NCBI RefSeq assembly: GCF_000336955.1
Contig: NZ_AOLI01000012.1
Span: 74,358-138,357 of the forward strand
DNA length: 64,000 nt
Direction of reading: 5' to 3'
Source of the DNA: Haloferax larsenii JCM 13917
GTDB lineage: Archaea > Halobacteriota > Halobacteria > Halobacteriales > Haloferacaceae
Shown here: piece after piece, positions 27,836-36,197 of the stretch
Layout: each line of letters opens with the position of its first letter
Position numbering within the stretch: the stretch's first letter is position 1
Position numbers and translations under genes: made by a program
Notes under the pieces: generated by a model
Seen by the model: only the letters and a program-made list of their open reading frames with translations
The model's database searches: none
What the model was told of the DNA's origin: nothing

Positions 27836-28636
27836 CTACTCGGACGCCACTGTCGACGAGTTCCTACCCGCGTTCACGTCGTACAGGCGTCCACCACCCA
27901 ACAGGTAGCCGAGTGCAAACAGCGGGGCGCCGGGAACGAGCGACCCGAGCGGACCGAGCGAGGTGCCGCCGAGGACGGACGCAAACTGCGCGGCGAGCAA
28001 CACGACAACGGTACCACCGACCGCCAGCGGCCAGTCACGCGTCCGCGCAGCGACACCGACGACTGCAAATCCGGTCGCGGCCGGAACCACCGGAAGGTCG
28101 GCACCACCCGAGAACGTCAGCATCGAATCGAGGAGTGTGACAGCGACATCGACGGCGAGCGCCACCCCCGGAATGGTCATCGCGGCGGCGGCCGAAAGCG
28201 GCTTGAGCGCCCCGTTTCGGAGTATTGCGACGCCAACACCGAGGACGCCAAGCGAGAGGAACAAGGCCGTAAGTTGCGGGAGCGGGCCGAGAAGCGTCAT
28301 GTTCTCGTCGGCGACCTGGACGACACGATAGGTCTCGCCATCGACGCGGACGTAGCCGGGGAGCGATTCGAGAGCTTCGGCTACCTCGTCTCGGTCGTCT
28401 CTGTGGACGGTGACAAAGCCGTCTTCGACGCCGGTTCGGACTGATTCAGCCGCTTTCGGCGGGAGGTCGTCCGGCGTCCCGACCGCAGAGTTCGGCGTCG
28501 AATCGGCCGGTTCGAACATGACGCTGACGGTGTGCTGGCCGAGGTGTGAGTCGTACGCCCATCCGTAGGAGGCGACGGTTCCGAGTGTTCCAATCAAGAG
28601 GAGAAACACGAGGAGGCCACGCAATTTCGGAGACAC
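27836..28636 (-). CDS. membrane protein with an N-terminal extracellular domain
   Basis: A 266-residue protein beginning with GTG (MSPKLRGLLVFLLLIGTLGTV). The first membrane segment is followed by about 90 extracytoplasmic residues, then five hydrophobic segments (LTALFLSLGVLGVGVAIL onwards) and a short polar tail. No enzyme motif is visible. The GTG start is kept because the next in-frame ATG would remove the signal segment. Family not recognised. Confidence 0.68.
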   Translation of the reverse strand: MSPKLRGLLVFLLLIGTLGTVASYGWAYDSHLGQHTVSVMFEPADSTPNSAVGTPDDLPPKAAESVRTGVEDGFVTVHRDDRDEVAEALESLPGYVRVDGETYRVVQVADENMTLLGPLPQLTALFLSLGVLGVGVAILRNGALKPLSAAAAMTIPGVALAVDVAVTLLDSMLTFSGGADLPVVPAATGFAVVGVAARTRDWPLAVGGTVVVLLAAQFASVLGGTSLGPLGSLVPGAPLFALGYLLGGGRLYDVNAGRNSSTVASE

Positions 28637-28736
28637 TGTAGCACAGAGGTGACAGGTGAGCGGATAAGTCTCTTGTCAAATAGTACCACTCAGGGGGTGC
28701 CGTCCCCGGGTTCCCGGAGGCGAGACTCCTTCGAGT

Positions 28737-29885
28737 CTATCGCCCGTAAATCTCCGTCTCCGGGTTGAAATCTGCCCACGCGAACCAGAACATCGGCGAG
28801 CGGTCGTTCGCGCGCGTCAGCGTGGTTCCCTCGTGCGGGCCGTCGAGCGCGCGCCCGGTGAGGAGGTCCCAGCGCGACCCGGCCGCTTCGAGGTCCCGGC
28901 CGTCGCGCTCGAACTCGACGACTTCGCCATCGACCCGTCGCACGTAGGCGACGAGCGACCCGTCTTTCGACGACGCGACGACGACCGGAAGGCCGCCGAC
29001 TTCGTCGTTGACGACCCCCTCGTCGTTGACAGTCGAGAGTGTGTAGGCCCGCGCGACACCGCCGGACGTGACCCCGATGACGGAGGTTTTCGGATGGAGT
29101 CGCTCGTCGACTTCCTCGTTGAATCCGATGCCGATAGCACCGGACTGCTGGTAGCCTCGGTACGGGTTGACGCCGTACCGGCGGGTCTGTCGTCCTTTGA
29201 TGGTCCCGGAGACCGGCGGCGGCACCAGTACTTCCGTCTCTGGATGCGACGCTTTCCACTCGCCCCACGTCGAGATAGTCGAGGGGATAAGCGAGAGCGT
29301 GTCGCCGGTCAGTTCTCCCCGGATGGCGGTAGCGAGCACTTGGCTCCACAGCGACTCCGTGCGGTCGTCGTACATCACGAGGTCGGACATCCAGAGGAAT
29401 CCCGAGACGCCGAAGTAGGTCGGTTCGCCTTGGACGAGTCGGTCCGCGGTGACGGCGCTCCCGCAAAGCGGGCAGTAGGTGACGACGACAGGCCGCCCAT
29501 CGAAGGTGTCGTTGACGATTTCGTGCCAGTTCAGGATGGCGAGTGGGTACGCCCGAGCGATACCGTCGATTTCGACGCCGACGACCTCGAAGGAGTCTTC
29601 GAGAGTGACGTTCACCTCGTCGAATCCGGTCCAGTCGTCGGAATAGACGGGGGCGGTGATAGCCGGGATGGCGTCTTTCGGTGCCCCACGCCGGAGTTCG
29701 TCTTTCGGAACCGGGAGGTCGAACGCCGACGCTCGCGACGGAGTCGTCGTGCCGCCGGCTGTCGAGCCTCCGGCGTCGTCTGTGTCCCCCTGTGTGTTTC
29801 CGTCCGCTGTGGGTGGGCCACCCTCCAGACAGCCGGAAAGCGCAGTGACACCTCCGAGTGCGGCGAGGAAGCGGCGTCGGTCCAT
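28737..29885 (-). CDS. DUF3179 domain lipoprotein
   Basis: A 382-residue secreted lipoprotein: MDRRRFLAALGGVTALSGC gives a twin-arginine-like start and lipobox, then a Thr/Gly/Ser-rich linker. The rest is a DUF3179 domain with its hallmark VVVTYCPLCGSAVT and later blocks FGVSGFLWMSDLVMYDD and ESLWSQVLATAIRGELTG. The two cysteines of CPLC may be redox-active. The ATG at 29885 is used; the open frame upstream is not a signal sequence. Role outside the cell is unknown. Confidence 0.88.
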   Translation of the reverse strand: MDRRRFLAALGGVTALSGCLEGGPPTADGNTQGDTDDAGGSTAGGTTTPSRASAFDLPVPKDELRRGAPKDAIPAITAPVYSDDWTGFDEVNVTLEDSFEVVGVEIDGIARAYPLAILNWHEIVNDTFDGRPVVVTYCPLCGSAVTADRLVQGEPTYFGVSGFLWMSDLVMYDDRTESLWSQVLATAIRGELTGDTLSLIPSTISTWGEWKASHPETEVLVPPPVSGTIKGRQTRRYGVNPYRGYQQSGAIGIGFNEEVDERLHPKTSVIGVTSGGVARAYTLSTVNDEGVVNDEVGGLPVVVASSKDGSLVAYVRRVDGEVVEFERDGRDLEAAGSRWDLLTGRALDGPHEGTTLTRANDRSPMFWFAWADFNPETEIYGR

Positions 29886-30008
29886 AGCAGTGATTCGTTC
29901 GACCGACGCATGAACTCCATGCGGTCTGGTGGCGTGGTGCACGACCGGTGGCGACGGAGCACAGCCTCGGACTCAGCAGTTAACTGCAGTTTCGCTCTGT
30001 TCGGTGGG

Positions 30009-30695
30009 TTACAACCGTGCGCGCTCTTCGAGGCAGACTTTCACGATGGACTTCGCGATGGCAGCGCCGCCAGCGAAGGGGTCGAGTTTGGTCTCGCCCG
30101 CGCGCTCGCGATACGGGATGGGAACTTCTGCGATTTCGTATCCGCGCATCGCGGGGCGGATGAGCAGTTCGGCCGACAGACCCGTGTTCTCCGTCCAGTC
30201 GATGTCGTGGAGGAGTTCGCGCCGGTAGGCGCGCATCCCCGTGGTCGTGTCGTGGACGGTCGCGCCCATGAGGAAACTCGCTATCCGGGCGAACGCCTTG
30301 TTCCCAAAGCGGTTGAGCGTCGGCATCGTCTCGGCCCCCTTCGAGATTCGGTCGCCGGAGACTACGTCGTACCCGTCGTTGATGAGGTCGAGGAACTTCG
30401 GCAGGTACTCCATCGGATACGTGTCGTCGCAGTCGGTGGTGACGACAACCGGGAGGTCGGGCGTGAGGACAGCCTTCTCGACTGCGACGCCGTAGCCCTG
30501 GGGCTCCTGTTCGATAACTCGTGCGCCCATCTTTCGAGCAATCTCGGGCGTTCGGTCGTCAGACCCGTCGACACAGACGACTTCGGCTCGGCCGTCGGTG
30601 ATGCGGTCGATATCTGCGATGACAGACCCGATAGCCTGTTCCTCGTTGTAGGTGCCCATTACGACCGCGAGGTCGTCGAACGTGTACGAACTCAT
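30009..30695 (-). CDS. family 2 glycosyltransferase (dolichyl-phosphate sugar synthase-like)
   Basis: A 228-residue GT2 enzyme. It opens with LAVVMGTYNEEQAIGSVIADI, has VVCVDGSDDRTPEIARKMGA and the acidic metal motif TTDCDDTYP, and later MGATVHDTTTGMRAYRRELL and IPYRERAGETKL. These fit DPM1/Ag l-type enzymes, which move a sugar from a nucleotide donor to dolichyl phosphate for protein glycosylation. No membrane segments follow the catalytic domain. Which sugar is used is not known, and no glycosylation cluster surrounds it. Confidence 0.85.
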   Translation of the reverse strand: MSSYTFDDLAVVMGTYNEEQAIGSVIADIDRITDGRAEVVCVDGSDDRTPEIARKMGARVIEQEPQGYGVAVEKAVLTPDLPVVVTTDCDDTYPMEYLPKFLDLINDGYDVVSGDRISKGAETMPTLNRFGNKAFARIASFLMGATVHDTTTGMRAYRRELLHDIDWTENTGLSAELLIRPAMRGYEIAEVPIPYRERAGETKLDPFAGGAAIAKSIVKVCLEERARL

Positions 30696-30769
30696 TGCGC
30701 GGGGTTGTCGACCGCTGCCCTTGAGCTTTTAGGTTTACCAAAAACAGTGCCAATTCGCCGAAATGAAGC

Positions 30770-31099
30770 TTAGCTCAGGCCGCGCGTGTCGGGTTCGTCT
30801 TCGAGTTGTCTGGCGTGTTCGATAAGCACGTCCATGAGTCGAGTCGCCGATTCCTCTACCTCGTCGAGGCCGTCGGTGGACTGTCCACTCACACGAACAG
30901 AGAGTTCGTACAGTTCGAGTTCCACGTGCGGGACAGTCTCGTCCCCGCGTGCGTGTTCTGGTCTCTCCCCTGCGGCGGCCTGCTGCCCGTTTTCGAGATG
31001 CTCAGCTTCAGCGGTCGAATCGTCCACCTCGTCGTCGGTCGGTTCGTCCATCTCACCCTCTATCGTCGCGTCGGCGTCGGCCTCGGAGTCGTCGGCCAT
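30770..31099 (-). CDS. conserved acidic haloarchaeal protein, 109 residues
   Basis: The first 55 residues are highly acidic and low-complexity (DEPTDDEVDDSTAEAEHL), probably disordered. The C-terminal half is a compact helical/beta unit (VELELYELSVRVSGQSTDGLDEVEESATRLMDVLIEHARQLED without the long run). I do not recognise the family. It sits between a glycosyltransferase and a nuclease gene on the same strand, with gaps of about 50-75 bases, so the three could be one unit. Confidence 0.65.
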   Translation of the reverse strand: MADDSEADADATIEGEMDEPTDDEVDDSTAEAEHLENGQQAAAGERPEHARGDETVPHVELELYELSVRVSGQSTDGLDEVEESATRLMDVLIEHARQLEDEPDTRGLS

Positions 31100-31150
31100 G
31101 TGCGGCGCGTCGCTTTCGGGGGTGAAAAAGAAGGTGGTTCCGTCGTCGAT

Positions 31151-31906
31151 TCAAGCGAAGTCAGCGTCGACGCCGTCACAGACTCGGTCGTGCAGGCGGC
31201 CGGTCACAGTCTCCATGAGGCGTTCCAGATTCACGGTGTCTTCGCGGTTGTACGACACGAGCGTGTCGAGGGCGTCGTCGTCGCCGCGTTCGTACTCGCG
31301 CCAGAGGCGAACCGCGTCGCGGCCGGAGATGTCCGGGCGGTCCCGGTCGATGCCGACATCCTGCTCGATTTGCTTCAGCCCGCCCGTCAAGTCGAGTTTT
31401 TTGCAGGGATACATGAGGTCGACGTGCGGAACGTCGATATCGACGTCGAACGAGGTTTCGAGAAACGGAATATCGAATCTGGCCCCGTTGAACGTCGCGA
31501 CGAGTTTCGCGTCCACGAACTGCTCTCGGAGCGCGTCAGCAGTCAAGTCCTCACCGCTGACGAGCGTCGTCGTCTCGCCGCCCTGATAGAACGAGACCGT
31601 GGTCACTTGGTCGCGCTCGGGCGAGAGCCCCGTCGTCTCGATGTCGAAATAACACGTCTCGTCGCGGAAGTTCTCGTAGAGTCGCCAGCGTTCGCCCGAC
31701 GGAAACGAGTCGTCGAAGAACCGCGAGTTCCCGTCGTCGAGGTGCTCGGCGGCCTCGGCGACGTACGACTCGATTCGGCCGGCCGTCTTCCCGCCGACGA
31801 GTGAGGGGTCGAACTCGTCCCAGTGAGTGACGCCCGACGACCACAGATTTCGCTCCGTCTGCGGCCCCACACCGCGAACGGGAATGAAACTGTTCTCGAT
31901 TCGCAT
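31151..31906 (-). CDS. RNase H-like 3'-5' exonuclease (YprB family)
   Basis: A 251-residue protein with the DEDD-type nuclease fold. The first acidic pair is YFDIETTGLSPERDQ, the second motif FNGARFDIPFLE, and the last YNREDTVNLERL, which gives the four carboxylates expected for two-metal catalysis. The N-terminal 90 residues have a helix-hairpin-helix-like beginning (FIPVRGVGPQTERNLWSSGV) that may bind nucleic acid. The ATG at 31906 is used because the upstream frame is basic. Substrate, DNA or RNA, is unknown. Confidence 0.85.
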   Translation of the reverse strand: MRIENSFIPVRGVGPQTERNLWSSGVTHWDEFDPSLVGGKTAGRIESYVAEAAEHLDDGNSRFFDDSFPSGERWRLYENFRDETCYFDIETTGLSPERDQVTTVSFYQGGETTTLVSGEDLTADALREQFVDAKLVATFNGARFDIPFLETSFDVDIDVPHVDLMYPCKKLDLTGGLKQIEQDVGIDRDRPDISGRDAVRLWREYERGDDDALDTLVSYNREDTVNLERLMETVTGRLHDRVCDGVDADFA

Positions 31907-32029
31907 ATACAGAGATGGAGGCGGTGGCGACCCTAAATCCGTCGTCGTGGATGAGTGTCGGTTGCGGCACATGTGTCGGAGAGGGCCGCCGCCGTCGGCG
32001 TTTTACCCACACGGCGCGAACGCAGGGAC

Positions 32030-32734
32030 ATGTGTGGCCGGTATACGCTCTTTACGTCGCCCGAAGACCTCCGCGAACGATTCGGGGCGACCGCAACGCG
32101 ACCGATGGAACCCCGGTACAACTGCGCGCCCGGTCAAGAACTCCCCGTGGTCACGAACGACGCCCCCGACGAGTTTCGCTTCCTGAAGTGGGGTTTGGTT
32201 CCCTCGTGGGCCGACAGCGCGAGCGTCGGCAACGACCGCATCAACGCCCGCGCCGAGACGGTCGACCGAAAGCGAAGTTTCGCCGACGCGTACGAGTCGC
32301 GCCGCTGTCTCGTTCCCGCCGACGGATTCTACGAGTGGGTCGACCGCGACGGTTCCAAACAACCGTATCGCGTCGCCTTCGAGGACGACCGCCCGTTTTC
32401 GATGGCCGGCCTGTGGGAACGGTGGACGCCGAAGACGAAGCAGACGGGACTCGGCGAGTTCGGAGAGAGCGGTCCATCCCGCGAGCAAGAACCGCTGGAG
32501 ACGTTCACCGTCGTCACGACCGAGCCAAACGACCTCATCTCCGACCTCCACAACCGCATGGCTGTCGTCCTCGCGCCCGAAGAAGAAGAGACGTGGCTCC
32601 ACGGCGACACCGACGAAGTCGAGTCGCTGCTCGATACGCATCCCGACGACGAGATGACTGCCTATCCCGTCTCGACACGGGTCAACAGTCCTGCGAACGA
32701 CGGCCGGGGCCTCATCGAACCAGTCGAGGTGTAA
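32030..32734 (+). CDS. SRAP domain protein (HMCES/YedK type)
   Basis: A 234-residue SOS-response-associated peptidase-type protein that seals abasic sites in single-stranded DNA by a covalent bond to its N-terminal cysteine. The start MCGRYTLFTSP puts Cys2 at the N-terminus after removal of Met, which fixes the start at 32030. Other active residues are in RINARAETVD (Asn), PADGFYEWVD (Glu) and LHNRMAVVL (His). Length and order match the family. It is divergent from the nuclease gene; both concern DNA upkeep. Confidence 0.93.
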   Translation: MCGRYTLFTSPEDLRERFGATATRPMEPRYNCAPGQELPVVTNDAPDEFRFLKWGLVPSWADSASVGNDRINARAETVDRKRSFADAYESRRCLVPADGFYEWVDRDGSKQPYRVAFEDDRPFSMAGLWERWTPKTKQTGLGEFGESGPSREQEPLETFTVVTTEPNDLISDLHNRMAVVLAPEEEETWLHGDTDEVESLLDTHPDDEMTAYPVSTRVNSPANDGRGLIEPVEV

Positions 32735-32894
32735 CGAAGGCGTGAGGAAGGCCGAGCAGAAACGACGTTTCGACCCACTGGGATTCGAGACAGACGACAA
32801 TCCGGGATGGTCGTCGTTTACATCAGCTTAATCAACACAATCACCCGTATCGCGGATTCTACCCAAGCGTCTCTCGCTCGACTAGGAAGACGCG

Positions 32895-33116
32895 ATGGGG
32901 GATAGAAATCACTTGCACGTGTGTCGACATTGTGGAGTCGTCCACGGGACCGCATCTTCGACACCACCGGAGGAGTGTCTCGTCTGTGGCGCGAGGAGTT
33001 TCAGCGAGTACGCGCTGAACGCTCTCCTGCGCGAACGAGAGCCTGTCGAGCCGCAACTGCCGACGTCGGAGAGAGCCAGAGAGAGCACGGTTCGCAGCCC
33101 GGCTTCGAACGCGTGA
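32895..33116 (+). CDS. small zinc-ribbon protein
   Basis: A 73-residue protein with two CxxC knuckles spaced as a rubredoxin-like ribbon: HVCRHCGVVHGTASSTPPEECLVCGARSFSEY, written here only as motif CRHC at about residues 10-13 and CLVC at 28-31. The tail is Arg/Ser-rich and probably disordered. Its short length and moderately GC-rich codon use make it plausible, but it is unsupported by any neighbour. Function is unknown; metal binding is inferred. Confidence 0.6.
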   Translation: MGDRNHLHVCRHCGVVHGTASSTPPEECLVCGARSFSEYALNALLREREPVEPQLPTSERARESTVRSPASNA

Positions 33117-33221
33117 GTGGCCGAGCACGCGAACGACTTGCATTTTTTCGACCCGAGAGATACCCGCTGCAACAGCCAGTATACTTTTCCCAGATATTGA
33201 CAATAATAATTCAATAACGGG

Positions 33222-33989
33222 ATGACACACTGGACAGAGCAGCTCTTTATCGAGAACGCAGAGACGTTCGGAGAGATACTCGAACGACGGTTCGAACAGG
33301 CATCGGAGGAGGTCGAACAGCTTCTCCGACTCGTCGAAAACCAGCGGGGAGTGCGCCCGGAGCGAACCCTCGACGTTGCATGTGGCGTCGGAAGGCACGT
33401 CTTGGCACTCGCCGAGGAGGGGTGCAACGCCGAAGGGCTGGATTTCTCCCCGGAGTTCATTCGAGAAGCCCAAGAGCGGGCCAGTGACGCAGAACTCACC
33501 GGACAGGCCGAGTTCCACGTCCACGACATGCGCGAGTTAGAGCGGTTCGAGGGACCGTTCGACCTCGTCACTATCATCTGGAACTCTCTCGGATACTACG
33601 ACAAACAGACCGACGTGGAGATGCTGTCGGAGATACGACGTCTTCTCTCTGAGGATGGCGTGTTAGCAATCGAGACGAGCAACAAGGAGTTCTACGTGCG
33701 CGACTTCGAGGAGTCGAACGTCCAAGAAGTGGGCGACCAACTCCACGTCGAACGGAAGGACTTCGACGTCGAGACGGGGCGATTCGAGACCACAGTCGAC
33801 GTGTTCTCGTCGGAAGGCACCGAGTACGACTATCTCGACACGATAGCGTTCCAGCCACGACTGTACGCGCCCGTCGAACTCCGGGAGATGTGTGAACGAG
33901 CCGGATTCGAAGATATCTCGCTGTTCGGTGGGTTCGCTGGCAGAGACGTTTCACTCGATTCTCCGCGCGTCGTCGTGCTTGCTGAGTAA
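33222..33989 (+). CDS. class I SAM-dependent methyltransferase
   Basis: A 255-residue Rossmann-type methyltransferase. Motif I is TLDVACGVGRHVLALAEEG, the acidic end of beta-2 is AEGLDFS, and motif IV is FDLVTIIWNSLGYYD. The C-terminal half is beta-rich, as in small-molecule methyltransferases. The ATG at 33222 follows an AT-rich stretch (ACAATAATAATTCAATAAC) that supplies the promoter. Nothing nearby shows its acceptor. Confidence 0.85.
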   Translation: MTHWTEQLFIENAETFGEILERRFEQASEEVEQLLRLVENQRGVRPERTLDVACGVGRHVLALAEEGCNAEGLDFSPEFIREAQERASDAELTGQAEFHVHDMRELERFEGPFDLVTIIWNSLGYYDKQTDVEMLSEIRRLLSEDGVLAIETSNKEFYVRDFEESNVQEVGDQLHVERKDFDVETGRFETTVDVFSSEGTEYDYLDTIAFQPRLYAPVELREMCERAGFEDISLFGGFAGRDVSLDSPRVVVLAE

Positions 33990-34466
33990 GCCTCACCAGC
34001 AGGTTCGTGCCGGGACACGTCTCAGCACCACTGATTGTGTATAGCACTATATGGTTCACAAGTCAGGTGTCGAACGGGGTTGAATGAAGTGGAAGACACC
34101 GAAGAGCCCCGAATACCCACGAAGATACCGTTTTCAGCGGATTTTTGGCGAGAGTACGTACTATGGAGACCGAACGACTCCGACTGGTCGGAGCAACACG
34201 AGGCAAACTACTCTCGCCACTGGTTGCCCTACCCGCCACACGGCGCTCTGAAGAACAATTGCACCAGTTCCCATCACACTCCCATCAAGGGTGACTCAAG
34301 CGCCACACACGGCGTCTGAGCGCCCGTTCGTCGCCAGGGGAGACCGATGGGAGTTTGGGTGCTCTGGAAGTATAGAGTGGCACAGAACCGGCTCTGGCGA
34401 AGAACTATCCGCCAAATCAGTACAGTCGTCAAGAGATTTATTCAATTCGTCAACGAAAGAGAGCGT
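33990..34466. other. 477-base gap with no supported gene
   Basis: An open frame of 94 codons and several shorter ones cross this stretch, but none has the acidic composition of haloarchaeal protein or a recognisable domain. Near its right end TTTATTC at 34437-34443 is the probable TATA element of the next gene. A GTGTATAGCACTATATG sequence near 34037 has a short palindromic look. I see no RNA gene. Confidence 0.5.
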
Positions 34467-34946
34467 ATGAAGCGACAGCACCTCGTCGCTGCGGCCCTCG
34501 CCGTGACTGGATTCGGAGCGGTCGCGTTCGGGATATACCAGGACGCACTGCACGTTGCCCCGATGTACGGCGGAACAATCGAGACGGGGTGGGGAGGCAG
34601 CCTCAACCACGAAGAGCGGTTGCTGGCACGGCTTGGTGCTCTCGGTGCAGTTGGCGGTATTGCCGCACTGAGATGGCGACAGTTGGCCATCGTTCCAGCC
34701 GTAACTGGGGCTATCGTCCTGTTTTATCCCCTCCGAGCAATCGTTCAGTGGACGAACCGCCCGGGACTCTACACCGAAGTCCCGACTCACGACGGCGGCG
34801 TGACTCGATTCGTCCTCGGAGCCGAGCCGTTTTTCCTCATCGCCGGTGGGGCACTCCTCGTCGGTGCCGCGGTCCTTCGGTGGCGAAGCAACTCGAACTC
34901 CGACGACTCCAATAGTGTGCCAGCCGATGGGCCGTCGTCGACGTAG
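34467..34946 (+). CDS. small membrane protein, 159 residues
   Basis: A membrane protein beginning MKRQHLVAAALAVTGFGAVAFG, with about four hydrophobic segments and a short loop (WTNRPGLYTEVPTHDGGV) between the third and fourth. It ends in a Ser/Asp-rich tail. The ATG at 34467 has a TTTATTC element 26 bases upstream, so the messenger is leaderless. Family not recognised. Confidence 0.65.
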   Translation: MKRQHLVAAALAVTGFGAVAFGIYQDALHVAPMYGGTIETGWGGSLNHEERLLARLGALGAVGGIAALRWRQLAIVPAVTGAIVLFYPLRAIVQWTNRPGLYTEVPTHDGGVTRFVLGAEPFFLIAGGALLVGAAVLRWRSNSNSDDSNSVPADGPSST

Positions 34947-35750
34947 ACCGCGATTTTTCTCGCCAGGGTGGGTTGATTACCCAACAAAATTTGGATACTG
35001 ATTTTGTACTAGAATTAATTATATTTCGGAAGGTGTTTTGAGGTATTTAGTCGGTATTTACCGGCGCATTATGTCTCGAAACGACAACACTCTCGCATCG
35101 GTTAGGACAATATTGAAGTGTATTATTTTGTAATCTTCACACTGAAACAAAAGAGCTCAACCAACATAATTTCAGGAGTTTCTGAACTGCATTCTATTTG
35201 TTATTTTCATCTCGTCTGTTCTAGATATATGACTCAGATTCTGCCAAATATATACGCCCTCATGCTCTTCTGTAATAACTACACTAGCGTAGAAATTAAC
35301 CAAATATAATTCTATATTTTCCATCTCGAAACTAACCAGCGCAGACATAGAGAATTCAGCCAACCCATATTAGTTCACAAATATAACTCGTGGAAAAACG
35401 AATCCCGTGAAAGGAAATCTTCGCACCTGAACTCCAAGGGTAAACGCATACAAAACACCCATCTAACTTCCGGGTTGCATTCCGAATGTGAGGGCCATGT
35501 TGGAATAATATGTTGCTTTTGTGGCAACCCAATATCTCTGCCAAATCAAACCTCTCGAAAACCCCAAATTCAGACGTTTCGAGCAATTAAGTATATCCTG
35601 AATAGTGCAATCAGACACCGATTTTTACACCATTATAATTCAGCATAAGCCCATATTTCGCTGCGAATTATACTAGCACAGATTCAGATAAATTCCCTTA
35701 TTCGAGATAGTGCCGGTAGATTGAATATCTCCCTCCGAGTCGACCCGACT
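34947..35750. other. AT-rich island without genes
   Basis: About 800 bases from 34975 to 35740 are strikingly AT-rich beside GC-rich genes on both sides. Repeated ATATAAT/TATTATTTTG-type runs are common, and the few open frames code for aromatic and Ile/Asn-rich sequence unlike halophile protein. The island ends at the promoter of the DUF5805-like gene (GAATAT near 35723). It may be foreign DNA, a recombination site region or a long regulatory stretch. Confidence 0.6.
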
Positions 35751-36197
35751 ATGAGCGACGAGGGCGACCGAACGACCGTCCAAACCTACGTGCCGTCCCA
35801 CCAGAAAGACATCTGGAAGGAACACGCCGACCAACTCGGGATGAGCCAGAGCGAATTTGTCAGAACCATGGTACAGGCAGGACGGGCAAATTTCGACGTT
35901 CCTGAGAGAGGCGATGAAGCGACCACAACCCCAGGGGTCGACGGGGCGAAAACACCTCTTCAGAACGGTGGTTCGAATCAGGACAAAAGTGATAGAAATA
36001 ATGGTGGGCTCTCGGACCGTGTCGTCGACGCACTAGAAGCCCAATCGTATCAGTCGTGGGACGACCTCGTTTCGACGCTCACCGAGAACATCGAAGACCG
36101 ACTCGAATCGACCCTCCAAGAGCTCCAGTCGTCGGGGAGAGTCGTGTACAGTGGTCGCCATGGCGGGTACACCTTAGCGGAGGACGATGGCCGCTGA
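35751..36197 (+). CDS. RHH-like / DUF5805 protein preceding a recombinase
   Basis: A 148-residue protein with two parts. Residues 7-45 look like a ribbon-helix-helix or similar DNA-binding unit (VQTYVPSHQKDIWKEHADQL, MSQSEFVRTMVQAG). A Gly/Asn/Thr-rich linker follows, then a C-terminal winged-helix-like block (LSDRVVDALEAQSYQSWDDL to ELQSSGRVVYSGRHGGYTLA). The gene overlaps the recombinase start by 11 bases, so the two are probably translated together. I infer that it is an accessory DNA-binding or directionality factor. The ATG at 35751 is used; a further in-frame upstream start gives a non-acidic extension. Confidence 0.72.
   Translation: MSDEGDRTTVQTYVPSHQKDIWKEHADQLGMSQSEFVRTMVQAGRANFDVPERGDEATTTPGVDGAKTPLQNGGSNQDKSDRNNGGLSDRVVDALEAQSYQSWDDLVSTLTENIEDRLESTLQELQSSGRVVYSGRHGGYTLAEDDGR

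Noticed and set aside
28833-30773. Long open frame of 646 codons on the plus strand across the DUF3179 and glycosyltransferase genes
   Set aside because: The composition is basic and irregular, and both genes beneath it have clear domains on the other strand.
34035-34319. 94-codon open frame in the gap before the small membrane protein
   Set aside because: Composition is not acidic, no domain is visible and the promoter distance is unsuitable; it is probably chance.
35118-35363. Short open frames on both strands in the AT-rich island
   Set aside because: They code for Ile, Asn and aromatic-rich sequence unlike halophile proteins and arise from AT-rich DNA.
35385-35425. GTGGAAAAACGAA-like sequence in the AT-rich island as a replication-origin box
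   Set aside because: It is a weak resemblance only, with no second copy in inverted order and no orc1/cdc6 gene in the window.
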